DNA of 8,516 nucleotides, from the NCBI GenBank assembly GCA_030590185.1, contig JAUUZB010000101.1, positions 1 to 8,516 on the forward strand, given 5' to 3'. The notes beneath the pieces were generated by a model. It worked only from the letters and a program-made list of their open reading frames with translations. It searched no databases and had not been told where the DNA came from. How positions within the stretch are numbered: the first letter of the stretch is position 1; the number at the start of each line of letters is the position of its first letter. The position numbers and the translations under genes are program-made. Source of the stretch: Deltaproteobacteria bacterium. Lineage in GTDB: Bacteria > Myxococcota > XYA12-FULL-58-9 > JAUUZB01. Positions 1-6,990 of the stretch are shown here, piece after piece.

Positions 1-2
1 AG

Positions 3-1514
3 CTACAGTTACGCACCGACGTGCACGGCCAGGCCCACGCCAAGCTTCGGCTCGCCACCGGCAGCGGCATGACGGTGGTGTCGGTGACCTGGACCGATGG
101 ATCGGTGACCCAGGTCACCCATTTCTTGGCCACCGGCGCCGCAGCACTCGGCCCGACGATCTCCGTGGCCTCTGGAGTCCCTGGCCCGGCCCTCGGTCCC
201 ACCAAGCAAACGGCGCGGGGCGGCGGTGATTCGCAGACCTATCTGGAGAACCCGGCGAGTTACACCCTCGGCATCGACGCCCTGACCTCCTCGGTCAGCG
301 ATGCTGGTTACGCGTCCCCCAACGCGCCGGTCGAGTCCGGTGGGACCATCACCATTGATGGCTTCAACTTCACCGACGACACTCCGGTGCGAGCCATGCA
401 GGTCTGGGTTGGTGGTACCCTGGCTGCGATCAATTCATCGACCAACACCAGTATCCAGGTCGATATCCCCGAGGGGCTCCCGGGCGCGGCGGCGGTGGCG
501 GTCGACGACGGCACCGAGACCGCATACGCCGGTGGTTCCGGCGACGTGCCATCCCGGGCGGTGGCCGCGGTACACCTGTGGCGGGTGGCGCCCAAACCGA
601 TCTTCATCTTCGCCGATGGCCGCACCGGGAGCGAAGGCACCAGCGCCCGGGTCAAGGTGGTTGGCGTCGATGCCTGCGGCAATCCGCTGACCCTCGTGGG
701 GCAGTCGCCGAGCCTGTGGGCTGAGGATCCAGGGTCCGGCGTTCCCGGCGCGGCGGCGGTGGATGTCGTTGGCCTCGACAGCCTCACCGGTATCGCCACC
801 GTGACCCACATCGACACCACCACGCGCGCGGCGGTGGTCAGGGGCGAGGTCGCTGGTATCTCCTCGAGCGGGGAAGAGAACACCGTGGTCTCAACCGTTC
901 CGAGCCTGCTCGCGCCACCACCCTTGGTAGGCCTCAACCTGCCGCCCGATGTGAACGACAACGGCATCAACGCCGTCATCCTGCGCGGCGGGGACGAGAG
1001 CGACACCCTGGACGCGGCCACCCTGAACCCGTCCCTGCGCCTGCGCTCCACCCTGGCGACCGTGGATAACGTGCAGCTCAACTATCTCTGCTTGCCGGGA
1101 GACGCGACCTACGACTGCCCGGCCTCCGCACCGTTGAGCGTCACCTATGGTCCGGTGTTCGAGACCGAGGCCAATCTCTCGGTGGCAACGGTGTTCGGCG
1201 AAGGGGACATCATCGAGGCGACGGGTGGCGGCGACAACGCCGTGGGCGGTAGCGCCATCTGCATCATCACGGGCGGCCCCGAGGGCTTCATGGCCGTGAT
1301 GGAGGCCTATGTCGGAGTTGACACCGCCACTGGGCAGAGCAGCATAGGCGTGCCGCCGTTGCCGCTGCCGGGGTGGTACCGGCAGGATTTCGGTACCGAG
1401 ACCCAGGAGTTGGAGGCCTATAGTGTAGGGCTGATCGAGTACGACAACGGCGTCAACCCGGTTGAGTATCGGAACTTGATCATGCGTCTGCTGCTCGACC
1501 GCTCCATGCCGTAG
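3..1514 (+). CDS. Exported Ig-like/IPT (TIG)-domain surface protein, 5'-truncated
   Basis: This is the C-terminal 503 residues of a larger protein. The frame is open to the left edge, so the first Met in the window (position 21) is not a real start, and the signal peptide must lie upstream. Residues 1-45 of the visible part look like the end of a bacterial Ig-like (Big_1-type) strand pattern (TDVHGQAHAKLRL, then TVVSVTWTDG). Residues about 107-173 match an IPT/TIG fold: a PVESGGTITIDGFNF opening, then a VWVGG strand, an NSSTNTS loop, and IQVDIPEGLPG. Residues about 197-300 form another Ig-like stretch with DACGNPL. The rest, 300-503, is beta-rich, contains a CLPGDATYDC cysteine pair, and matches nothing I can name. 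There are no transmembrane segments and no C-terminal anchor. The gene ends 1 base from the convergent TMTC-like gene. A role in adhesion or surface structure is inferred from the domains only. The exported nature is likely but not seen directly, because the N-terminus is missing. Confidence 0.85.
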   Translation, partial: LQLRTDVHGQAHAKLRLATGSGMTVVSVTWTDGSVTQVTHFLATGAAALGPTISVASGVPGPALGPTKQTARGGGDSQTYLENPASYTLGIDALTSSVSDAGYASPNAPVESGGTITIDGFNFTDDTPVRAMQVWVGGTLAAINSSTNTSIQVDIPEGLPGAAAVAVDDGTETAYAGGSGDVPSRAVAAVHLWRVAPKPIFIFADGRTGSEGTSARVKVVGVDACGNPLTLVGQSPSLWAEDPGSGVPGAAAVDVVGLDSLTGIATVTHIDTTTRAAVVRGEVAGISSSGEENTVVSTVPSLLAPPPLVGLNLPPDVNDNGINAVILRGGDESDTLDAATLNPSLRLRSTLATVDNVQLNYLCLPGDATYDCPASAPLSVTYGPVFETEANLSVATVFGEGDIIEATGGGDNAVGGSAICIITGGPEGFMAVMEAYVGVDTATGQSSIGVPPLPLPGWYRQDFGTETQELEAYSVGLIEYDNGVNPVEYRNLIMRLLLDRSMP

Positions 1515-1515
1515 G

Positions 1516-3498
1516 CTAGCGCCAGGGGGCTCGAGGTGAGGACCCGCCGGGCGGTGCGTCCAGCGCCTCCAAGTTGCGACGACAGATTCGACACCTCGGG
1601 TCGGCTACGAGTGCCGCGCGAAACCAGCGCTCGGCGGCGGTGGTGTCACGTCGCTGACGCGCGATGTTGCCGAGGTTGTTCATCGCCATGGCGTGGCCCG
1701 GCTCCCGCGCGAGGATCTCTCGATAGAGCGCCTCGGCCTCGGGCCGACGGCCGGCGCCTTCGAGTAGGCGCGCTAGGTTGAACCTCGCGGCGGTCAACCG
1801 CGGGGCTCGCTTCAACGCGGTTCGGTAGGCCTGCTCGGCCTCAGGGAGTCGACCGAGTTGACCGAGCAGGTTGCCGAGGTTGACGTGGGCGCTCGGGTCC
1901 CGTGGCTCCGCCGTGATGGCGCGCTCCAGCAGGAGCGCCGCCTCCTCGAGGTTACCCTTCGCCATCAGGATCGCCGCGAGGTTGTTCAACGCCATGCTGT
2001 GGTTGGGGTCGAGGGCGATGGCGGTCCGGTAGGCCTGTTCCGCTTGCTGCGCCCGGCCCAGGTGGTGGTGGGCAAGACCGAGGTTGTAGCGGGGCGAGGC
2101 CTCCCGCGGAGCGATCTCGGCGGCGCGGGCGAAGTGAACGAGTGCCTCGCCGGGGCGCCCCGCCCGTAGGTGGGCAGTGCCGCGGTTGTTGTGGGGCCAG
2201 AACGCCGTCGGGTTGCAGCTGGCCGCCTCCGCATAGAGCCGATCGAGGTCCGTCCATTTTGCGATGGTCACCGTGGTGAGTCCGATCAGGATCACCGTCG
2301 CGGCCACCGTGGCTGTCGCGGGCAGCCAAGGACGCAGGGCCGCGGCCCGCGTGATCCCCCAACCGGCCACCGCGCAGAAGAAGATCGAGGGCAGATAGAG
2401 GAAGCGGGGGGCCATCAGGACGGCGAAGGGAATGATGTGAGCCACCGGCAACAGCGCGACGAAGAAGAGCAGCGCGCCGGCGGCCCAGACCGGAGCCGGG
2501 CCGGGGCGGTGTCGTCGGATCGCCCAGACTGATGCCGCGACGAGCGCGATCACTACCAGGGCCGCGAGCCAGGCGAGCGGCACGGGCGTCGCGTGGGGCA
2601 GGTCGTCGTAGCAGTGCGGGTGGCGCACCGGGTAGGGCAGGACGATCAACCGGAGGTAGGTTCCCATCACCGTCATGACGCCCAGGACGCTCTCGCCGGT
2701 GGAGAGATCGCGGAACGGATGTTGAGCGCCGGTCGGCGGCAGCGCACCGACGGCGTAGAGACGCAGGCCCACGTAGGTGGCGAGGGCGAGCCCGTGTGGC
2801 ACGAGCCGGAGCAGCAACGGTCGCAACCTCTGCCCGCGTAGGGTCCAACCCCCGATCAACAGGATCGCAGGCAGCACCGCGCCGTTTTCTTTTGACATCA
2901 GACCACAGAGGAAGAAGACGGCTGACAATCCGTCGAACAGCCGCTGAGTCCCTGCTGTCCGCCCGTCCCCGGCCATGAATGCGTACCAACCGGCAAGCAC
3001 GAACACCGCGGCAAGCAGCTCAGCGCGCCCACCGAGCAGCGAGAGGATCGCCTCGACGTGAACCGGGTGTGCGGCGAAGATCAGGCCTGCCACCAACCCG
3101 GCTCCGAGGGAGCCGAACAGCCGCCGGACGCTGGCGAGTACGAGGAGGCTGGCCACCAGGTGGAGCAGGAGATTCGTCGAGCGCCAACCCACTACGTCCT
3201 GGTCGTGGATCAGGGCATCCCAGGTGTAGCTGATCACCAGAAACGGCCGATAGAGGCCGGAGCGGTTGTGCCGCTCGTGGTCGCGGCGTTGGTCCTCCGG
3301 CACGAGCCAGTCTATCTCGTCCACCAGACTGCGCGGCAGGTTGGCGAGGTCAAAGGACTGGTGGTTCTCCACCGTCACCAACACATCGTCCATGGTCACC
3401 GGCGCGAACAGGGTGCCGGCGTGGAGGATGAGCGCCAGTCCGGCGACCGTACCGTAGGCGGCCACCGGGAGCGCCCGGCATGCTATCGCAGAGCTCAT
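1516..3498 (-). CDS. TMTC-like polytopic membrane protein with six C-terminal TPRs (putative GT-C O-glycosyltransferase)
   Basis: This 660-residue protein has two halves. Residues 1-415 are polytopic, with hydrophobic segments near 12-33, 105-124, 130-145, 160-176, 190-216, 230-250, 306-326, 337-360, 370-385 and 395-413. They carry the signatures of TMTC/bacterial TMTC-like GT-C proteins: an acidic pair in the first outer loop (D37-D38), YRP (83-85), AAHPVHVEA (142-150) followed by GGRAELLA, MSKENGAVLP (201-210), and PRFLYLPSI (364-372). Residues 434-636 are six consecutive 34-residue TPRs (434-466, 467-500, 501-534, 535-568, 569-602, 603-636) with N-L-G and A-P spacing intact. In eukaryotes the family transfers mannose from a polyprenyl-phosphate donor to secreted beta-sandwich proteins. 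For bacterial members the substrate is mostly unknown, and many are annotated only as TPR proteins. The ATG at 3498 lies 66 bases after the stop of the spermidine-synthase-like gene and has only a weak Shine-Dalgarno match, so translation may depend on co-transcription. Family assignment is strong; sugar-transfer activity is inference. Confidence 0.9.
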   Translation of the reverse strand: MSSAIACRALPVAAYGTVAGLALILHAGTLFAPVTMDDVLVTVENHQSFDLANLPRSLVDEIDWLVPEDQRRDHERHNRSGLYRPFLVISYTWDALIHDQDVVGWRSTNLLLHLVASLLVLASVRRLFGSLGAGLVAGLIFAAHPVHVEAILSLLGGRAELLAAVFVLAGWYAFMAGDGRTAGTQRLFDGLSAVFFLCGLMSKENGAVLPAILLIGGWTLRGQRLRPLLLRLVPHGLALATYVGLRLYAVGALPPTGAQHPFRDLSTGESVLGVMTVMGTYLRLIVLPYPVRHPHCYDDLPHATPVPLAWLAALVVIALVAASVWAIRRHRPGPAPVWAAGALLFFVALLPVAHIIPFAVLMAPRFLYLPSIFFCAVAGWGITRAAALRPWLPATATVAATVILIGLTTVTIAKWTDLDRLYAEAASCNPTAFWPHNNRGTAHLRAGRPGEALVHFARAAEIAPREASPRYNLGLAHHHLGRAQQAEQAYRTAIALDPNHSMALNNLAAILMAKGNLEEAALLLERAITAEPRDPSAHVNLGNLLGQLGRLPEAEQAYRTALKRAPRLTAARFNLARLLEGAGRRPEAEALYREILAREPGHAMAMNNLGNIARQRRDTTAAERWFRAALVADPRCRICRRNLEALDAPPGGSSPRAPWR

Positions 3499-3564
3499 CC
3501 GTGCGGCCCGTTCGTGCCCGCCGGCATGATGGAGCAGAGCGTGGAGCTGGCCCAGTGCATGGAT
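3499..3564 (-). other. Short intergenic leader between the spermidine-synthase-like and TMTC-like genes
   Basis: These 66 bases separate the stop of one minus-strand gene from the ATG of the next. I see no strong hairpin with a T-run and no clear promoter, which fits co-transcription. The Shine-Dalgarno match before ATG 3498 is weak. Confidence 0.45.
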
Positions 3565-5838
3565 TCATCCGCTCCCATCGGTGGCACGCGCGGCCCCGGC
3601 GCGGTCGACTGCCCAGGCGGCGGTGAGCAACGCCAGGCCTGCCAGCACTTGCTGGCCAGAGAAACCGAGAAAGAGAGGAACCAACAGGGCGGCCAGCCCT
3701 CCCCAAAGGGCGCCGTAGGCGTCCCAGACATAGACGCGCACGAGATCCCTGTCGGGGCCGACGAGGATCCTCGGAAACAGAGACCCGGCTAAGAATGCCG
3801 CTGCGCCAACGGCAAGGAGCGAGATCCGGGGAAGCGCGACACCGGTCACCACGAGCATTACAGCAACGATCGCGGCTATCGCGAGTAGCCGAGAAGATGA
3901 CAGACGCGCCAGCAACAGGCCGCCCACGGCCGCTAGGCCCACGAACGTGACCATACCCAGAAATGTGGCATCCATGGGGACGTCCAGCCGATCGAGGAGG
4001 CGGTAGACGATCAGGTACTCGATGGTCACGAAGTTGATGCCCACCGCGACCGCCGCCAGCGGGAGCCGGTGAGAAGGGCATCGATCGGACCGGCCAGAGA
4101 TCTGATCAGGACCCGTGATCGGAGAATCAACCGAACCCTCGTTCCGGAGCACGCGGCGCAGGGTCCAGGCGAGAACAACTCCGGTGATGAGCAGGCAAAG
4201 AGCCACGCCAACTAGTCCAACGACAATCGCCGGGATACCCAGGTTGGCGATGATCATGCCGGTCGCAAAAGCACGGTCATCCGTGATCGCCATCCCCGGT
4301 GCGCTCGCCGGCGCGTCAACAACCGTCTCGACCCGGGAACCACGCAGGATGTTGTCCATGGTGGCCAGCGCGTCGATGGGGCCAGGACCGTTCTGGGCTA
4401 CGATCAGGTAGTGGACGCCGTGGGACACGATCGCCTGGGGATCAGCGTTGGGCCTGTTGCCGCCCGCCGGAAGCTCAATGTAGCCGCGCGTGCGCACACC
4501 GAGATCGCGAAGCTGGGAGAACACCTGGCTGAAGATCACGCCACGCCAGTCAACCGCCGTGTGTTTGGAGATGGTCAAGAGGCCGCCGGGCGCGAGGTGT
4601 GCCTTCATCTCCGCCAGCGCCTCGCGGGTGAACATGACCTGGGAGGGCTCGAACAGCTCCCTGAGACCCATGAGGTTGGTCTCGACCGAAGCCAGAACGA
4701 TGACGTCAAACAGCTCGTCGGTTTCTGCAAGAAAACGCCGGGCGTTCTTCGGGACTAGCTCGACGCGGGGATCCAGGTAGGTGCCCTCGATGCTCTCGGC
4801 GAGCGGGCCCCCGAGCACCTCCAGCACCTCTGGCATCACCTCCACGGCAACCACCCGCTCGGCCCCGGCACGCAGCGCCGCCGCCACCTGGAGGCCCCCA
4901 CCGGCGCCCAGGACAGCTACACGGTCGCCCGAACGGACCAGCCGTGAGAACACGAGTTGCAGAGGCCGATACCGACCCGGGCTCTCCTCGGGGTCCGGCA
5001 TGCCGCGGGCGTAGGTCCAGTGGTACATGCCGTCATAAAAGCCACGGATTCCCCATTCTACGTCGACGATGGTGAGCCGGCTGTGGGGTGTCCAAGCGTC
5101 GTACACCACCCGGTTGGGCGGAGTCCGCCAGCGGTTCAGGGTGGAGTCACCGGTCTTCACTTCGAGGGTCGAGACGGTCCAAGCCTCGCGGCCGGGGACC
5201 AAGAACAGGCCTACGCACAGCCCCATGGCAACGAGCAACGGCCAGCGTCGCGGTTCCAGCACGAGCGCGGCGAGCAACAGGCAGGCCAGACCGACGAGAA
5301 AGAGACCCGAGGTACCCGAGCCGACGAGCAGCAGGCGGTAGGCGAGAAAGGCCAAGCAAAGGCCCGCCAGGTTGAGCGCGTAGACCAAAGCACTCTTGCC
5401 GGAAAAAACCTCGAGTCCCTTGCGATAGGCTGCGAGCTCCACGAGTCCGTAGCCCACAAACAAGGGAAACAAGGCCGCCGCCGGCGCCAAAAAGCGGAGA
5501 AACACTCTCCCCGCCAAGCTCGGGCTGTGCATCATGTCCAGGTAGATGTGGGCGTCGACCCACCGCAGGGTAAGCAAGAAGAGCAGCGCGCCGGCCGTTG
5601 CCAGGCACACCGTGACGGCAATGATCGCCGACACAGAGCGTCCACGCAGCCAACGATTTCGAACCAGGAGCAAACCGCCCACCGGCATGCCGACCAATAG
5701 GAGGGTGAGAAACCAAACGGGCGGCAACCCCAGAAATCCCAGCCAACGCAGGGCGACCAGCGAATAGAGCCCGGCGCCGAAAGAGAGGCCCACGATGGCG
5801 AAGGCGAGCGGCGGGCGTCTGGTGATAGGAACCGTCAA
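3565..5838 (-). CDS. Membrane-embedded spermidine-synthase-like (SAM-type Rossmann) protein
   Basis: About 757 residues from the chosen TTG start. Roughly seven hydrophobic segments (11-30, 41-59, 69-91, 112-134, 150-171, 177-194, 199-215) precede a soluble domain (about 216-527). About seven more follow (529-559, 593-612, 625-644, 651-669, 673-693, 703-724, 729-745). The soluble part is a spermidine synthase/methyltransferase fold: a glycine-rich motif I, VAVLGAGGG (307-315); an acidic residue after beta-2 (E333 in AVEVMP); DPRVELV-NARRFL (356-370); FDVIVLAS (377-384); LAPGGLL (415-421); and HYLIVAQ (476-482). A TDDRAF motif (519-524), typical of membrane SpeE-like proteins, closes it. In true spermidine synthases an Asp follows the DVI strand; here it reads LASVETN, so polyamine synthesis is unlikely. 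A start at the far upstream ATG (6087) would run 253 bases into the prenyltransferase gene. The TTG at 5838 overlaps that gene's stop (TTGA) and has GGAG 9 bases upstream. GTG at 5853 is the alternative. Function unknown. Confidence 0.85.
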   Translation of the reverse strand: MTVPITRRPPLAFAIVGLSFGAGLYSLVALRWLGFLGLPPVWFLTLLLVGMPVGGLLLVRNRWLRGRSVSAIIAVTVCLATAGALLFLLTLRWVDAHIYLDMMHSPSLAGRVFLRFLAPAAALFPLFVGYGLVELAAYRKGLEVFSGKSALVYALNLAGLCLAFLAYRLLLVGSGTSGLFLVGLACLLLAALVLEPRRWPLLVAMGLCVGLFLVPGREAWTVSTLEVKTGDSTLNRWRTPPNRVVYDAWTPHSRLTIVDVEWGIRGFYDGMYHWTYARGMPDPEESPGRYRPLQLVFSRLVRSGDRVAVLGAGGGLQVAAALRAGAERVVAVEVMPEVLEVLGGPLAESIEGTYLDPRVELVPKNARRFLAETDELFDVIVLASVETNLMGLRELFEPSQVMFTREALAEMKAHLAPGGLLTISKHTAVDWRGVIFSQVFSQLRDLGVRTRGYIELPAGGNRPNADPQAIVSHGVHYLIVAQNGPGPIDALATMDNILRGSRVETVVDAPASAPGMAITDDRAFATGMIIANLGIPAIVVGLVGVALCLLITGVVLAWTLRRVLRNEGSVDSPITGPDQISGRSDRCPSHRLPLAAVAVGINFVTIEYLIVYRLLDRLDVPMDATFLGMVTFVGLAAVGGLLLARLSSSRLLAIAAIVAVMLVVTGVALPRISLLAVGAAAFLAGSLFPRILVGPDRDLVRVYVWDAYGALWGGLAALLVPLFLGFSGQQVLAGLALLTAAWAVDRAGAARATDGSG

Positions 5839-6710
5839 CTCGATTCGCTCCACACCGCGACCGCCAGCATGGCGAGCCCGGCGGTGAGGTAGGCGACCCG
5901 ATAGAGACGTCGCAACCGCGCGATGCGATCCCCGGATGGCGCGCCGCGCATCAGGAAATAGAAGCCAGCGGCGTAGACTGCGAAGGCGGCGCCTTGGATG
6001 ATGCCGAGGATGGGAGGGATCAGCTCTGCCGCCGCCAGCACGGAGAAGTGTAGCGAGGATGCGCACCAGAGCACAAATCCCGCCCACAGCACCGGCCGGG
6101 CGCCAAAACGTACCGCGTGGGTGAGGACACCGGCGGCTCGATCATCGACGGCGTCCTGCGCCTCTTGGTGTAGGTGTCCGGCGGCGAACACCAAACCAAA
6201 GAAGATACCGACCAGGGGAGCCTGCCAACCGCCCGGCCGGAGCCACCAGGCGCCCAGCACGAACGTTCCGGTTCCCCCGGCCAGGTGGAGCAGGGATGAG
6301 GCGACCGGAATGACCTTACCTGCCGTAGGCCGCCAGCTGTACGCGAGCCCGAGGATCAACAGGGCCACGCCAAGGGCGAGTGGCACCGACGACGTGAAGA
6401 CGACGAGCAGCGCCACGGATCCACCAGCGAGCAACAGGACCACACCCCAGGCCACCGATCGGGGCAACGCGCCGCTCACCAGGGGACGCTGGGCCTTGGT
6501 AGGGCTGTGACGGTCGTGGGGGGAATCCTGGAGGTCGTTGAACAGGAAGGCGAAGGCGGCGATCCCAAATGCGGCCAAGGCCGGGAGCAGGAGGCCAAGC
6601 CCGATCTCGCCTTCCGCTCCGAACAACGCGCCGCCGAGGAGGGCAACGCCGCCGAACGGTGCGGCCTCCGCCGCGCGCAGGACGCGCAGCCATGAGGATG
6701 GCCAAATCAC
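5835..6710 (-). CDS. UbiA-superfamily polyprenyl/prenyl transferase
   Basis: This 291-residue protein is almost entirely hydrophobic, with about nine membrane helices, the usual UbiA architecture and length. Both Asp-rich motifs that bind the Mg-diphosphate substrate are intact. Motif I is N58-D59-x-x-D62-x-x-x-D66 (NDLQDSPHD), followed by the family's KAQRPLVSG (72-80). Motif II is D186-x-x-x-D190-x-x-x-G194 (DAVDDRAAG). YSWRPTAGK (124-132) matches the conserved YS-P-K loop. An active enzyme is therefore expected in the inner membrane, transferring a prenyl chain or attaching a group to polyprenyl phosphate. The acceptor cannot be read from sequence: quinone head groups, lipid precursors and phosphoribose are all used by relatives. 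The start is a GTG at 6710 with AGAGGA 6 bases upstream. It appears to be the first gene of a three-gene minus-strand unit, and its last codons overlap the start of the next gene. The lack of quinone-pathway neighbours argues weakly against a ubiquinone or menaquinone role. Confidence 0.9.
   Translation of the reverse strand: MIWPSSWLRVLRAAEAAPFGGVALLGGALFGAEGEIGLGLLLPALAAFGIAAFAFLFNDLQDSPHDRHSPTKAQRPLVSGALPRSVAWGVVLLLAGGSVALLVVFTSSVPLALGVALLILGLAYSWRPTAGKVIPVASSLLHLAGGTGTFVLGAWWLRPGGWQAPLVGIFFGLVFAAGHLHQEAQDAVDDRAAGVLTHAVRFGARPVLWAGFVLWCASSLHFSVLAAAELIPPILGIIQGAAFAVYAAGFYFLMRGAPSGDRIARLRRLYRVAYLTAGLAMLAVAVWSESS
5848..5851 (-). promoter_or_regulatory. Ribosome binding site supporting the TTG start of the spermidine-synthase-like gene
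   Basis: Reading the minus strand, GGAG lies 9 bases before a TTG whose last two bases belong to the TGA stop of the prenyltransferase gene (TTGA). This arrangement fits translational coupling. The competing in-frame GTG at 5853 has no clear Shine-Dalgarno sequence upstream, so this site decides the start, although only moderately. Confidence 0.5.
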
Positions 6711-6716
6711 CTGGGG

Positions 6717-6722
6717 TCCTCT
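6717..6722 (-). promoter_or_regulatory. Ribosome binding site of the prenyltransferase gene
   Basis: On the minus strand AGAGGA stands 6 bases before the GTG at 6710. It supports that GTG as the start of the first gene in the minus-strand unit. Confidence 0.6.
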
Positions 6723-6747
6723 GCACCGCGGCGGGCCGGGGCGAGGT

Positions 6748-6760
6748 GGTGCCGGGCACC
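6748..6760. repeat. 6-bp inverted repeat (possible operator) before the prenyltransferase gene
   Basis: GGTGCC and GGCACC flank a single G. The near-palindrome lies 38-50 bases upstream of the prenyltransferase GTG, where an operator or a leader hairpin could act. In GC-rich DNA, arms this short can arise by chance, so function is speculative. Confidence 0.25.
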
Positions 6761-6855
6761 GCGACAGGTGAGCGCCACGCTGATCCTCGGGCCGGCGAGG
6801 TCCTGGCCGAGAGACCAGGCATGAAAAAAAGGTCGAGCCACGAGTCCTCTGTTGC

Positions 6856-6876
6856 GCGAGCGATCCGTTCGCTCGC
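6856..6876. repeat. Perfect 8-bp inverted repeat with 5-base loop
   Basis: GCGAGCGA (6856-6863) and its exact reverse complement TCGCTCGC (6869-6876) flank TCCGT. It lies in the divergent intergenic region, 118 bases before the lipoprotein ATG. It could be an operator for a dimeric regulator or an RNA hairpin. It has no adjacent T-tract on either strand, so it is not a standard intrinsic terminator; the T7 on the minus strand is 25 bases away. Confidence 0.4.
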
Positions 6877-6983
6877 CCAGGTCTACTACAACGCCCGGGG
6901 CAGGGGCCACGCAGCGCCCCTTGCCGGCGATCCCTCCACCCGTGCGTCCAGCCCCCAACGTGATATCCTCAGCCCACACCGAC

Positions 6984-6990
6984 GAGGGGA
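6984..6990 (+). promoter_or_regulatory. Ribosome binding site of the PKD lipoprotein gene
   Basis: GAGGGGA lies just before ATG 6995, with the GAGG core 7 bases away. It fixes the lipoprotein start at 6995 rather than the in-frame ATG at 6821, which would bury the signal peptide 58 residues inside the protein. Confidence 0.6.

Noticed and set aside
308..1081. Antisense frame of 257 codons opposite the IPT-type protein
   Set aside because: Its composition simply mirrors the Ala/Thr/Val-rich sense gene, and I see no ribosome site or domain. The sense frame has recognisable Ig/IPT patterns.
1375..1397. 7-bp inverted repeat GGTACCG / CGGTACC as a terminator for the minus-strand operon
   Set aside because: It lies inside the IPT-type coding sequence, has a 9-base loop and no T-run, and each arm contains the self-palindromic GGTACC, so the dyad is partly trivial.
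1952..2989. Long minus-strand frame of 345 codons inside the TMTC-like gene
   Set aside because: Arg/Pro/Gly-rich translation in a shifted frame of a well-recognised gene; no family features. A shadow of high GC.
3058..3792. Plus-strand frame of 244 codons antisense to the TMTC-like and SpeE-like genes
   Set aside because: It crosses two convincing minus-strand genes, is rich in Gln/Arg/Gly, and has no family resemblance.
3565..5838. Annotation as speE (spermidine synthase)
   Set aside because: The fold matches, but the Asp expected after the DVI strand is absent and the protein is mostly membrane-embedded, so a polyamine role is not supported.
5854..6087. Upstream extension of the SpeE-like protein to the ATG at 6087 (840 residues)
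   Set aside because: It would overlap the prenyltransferase gene by 253 bases. The extra residues are Arg/Gly/His-rich without hydrophobic pattern, as expected for out-of-frame GC-rich sequence.
6824..6876. Intrinsic terminator on the minus strand (hairpin 6856-6876 then T7)
   Set aside because: The T-run is 25 bases from the stem, and there is no minus-strand gene upstream for it to terminate.
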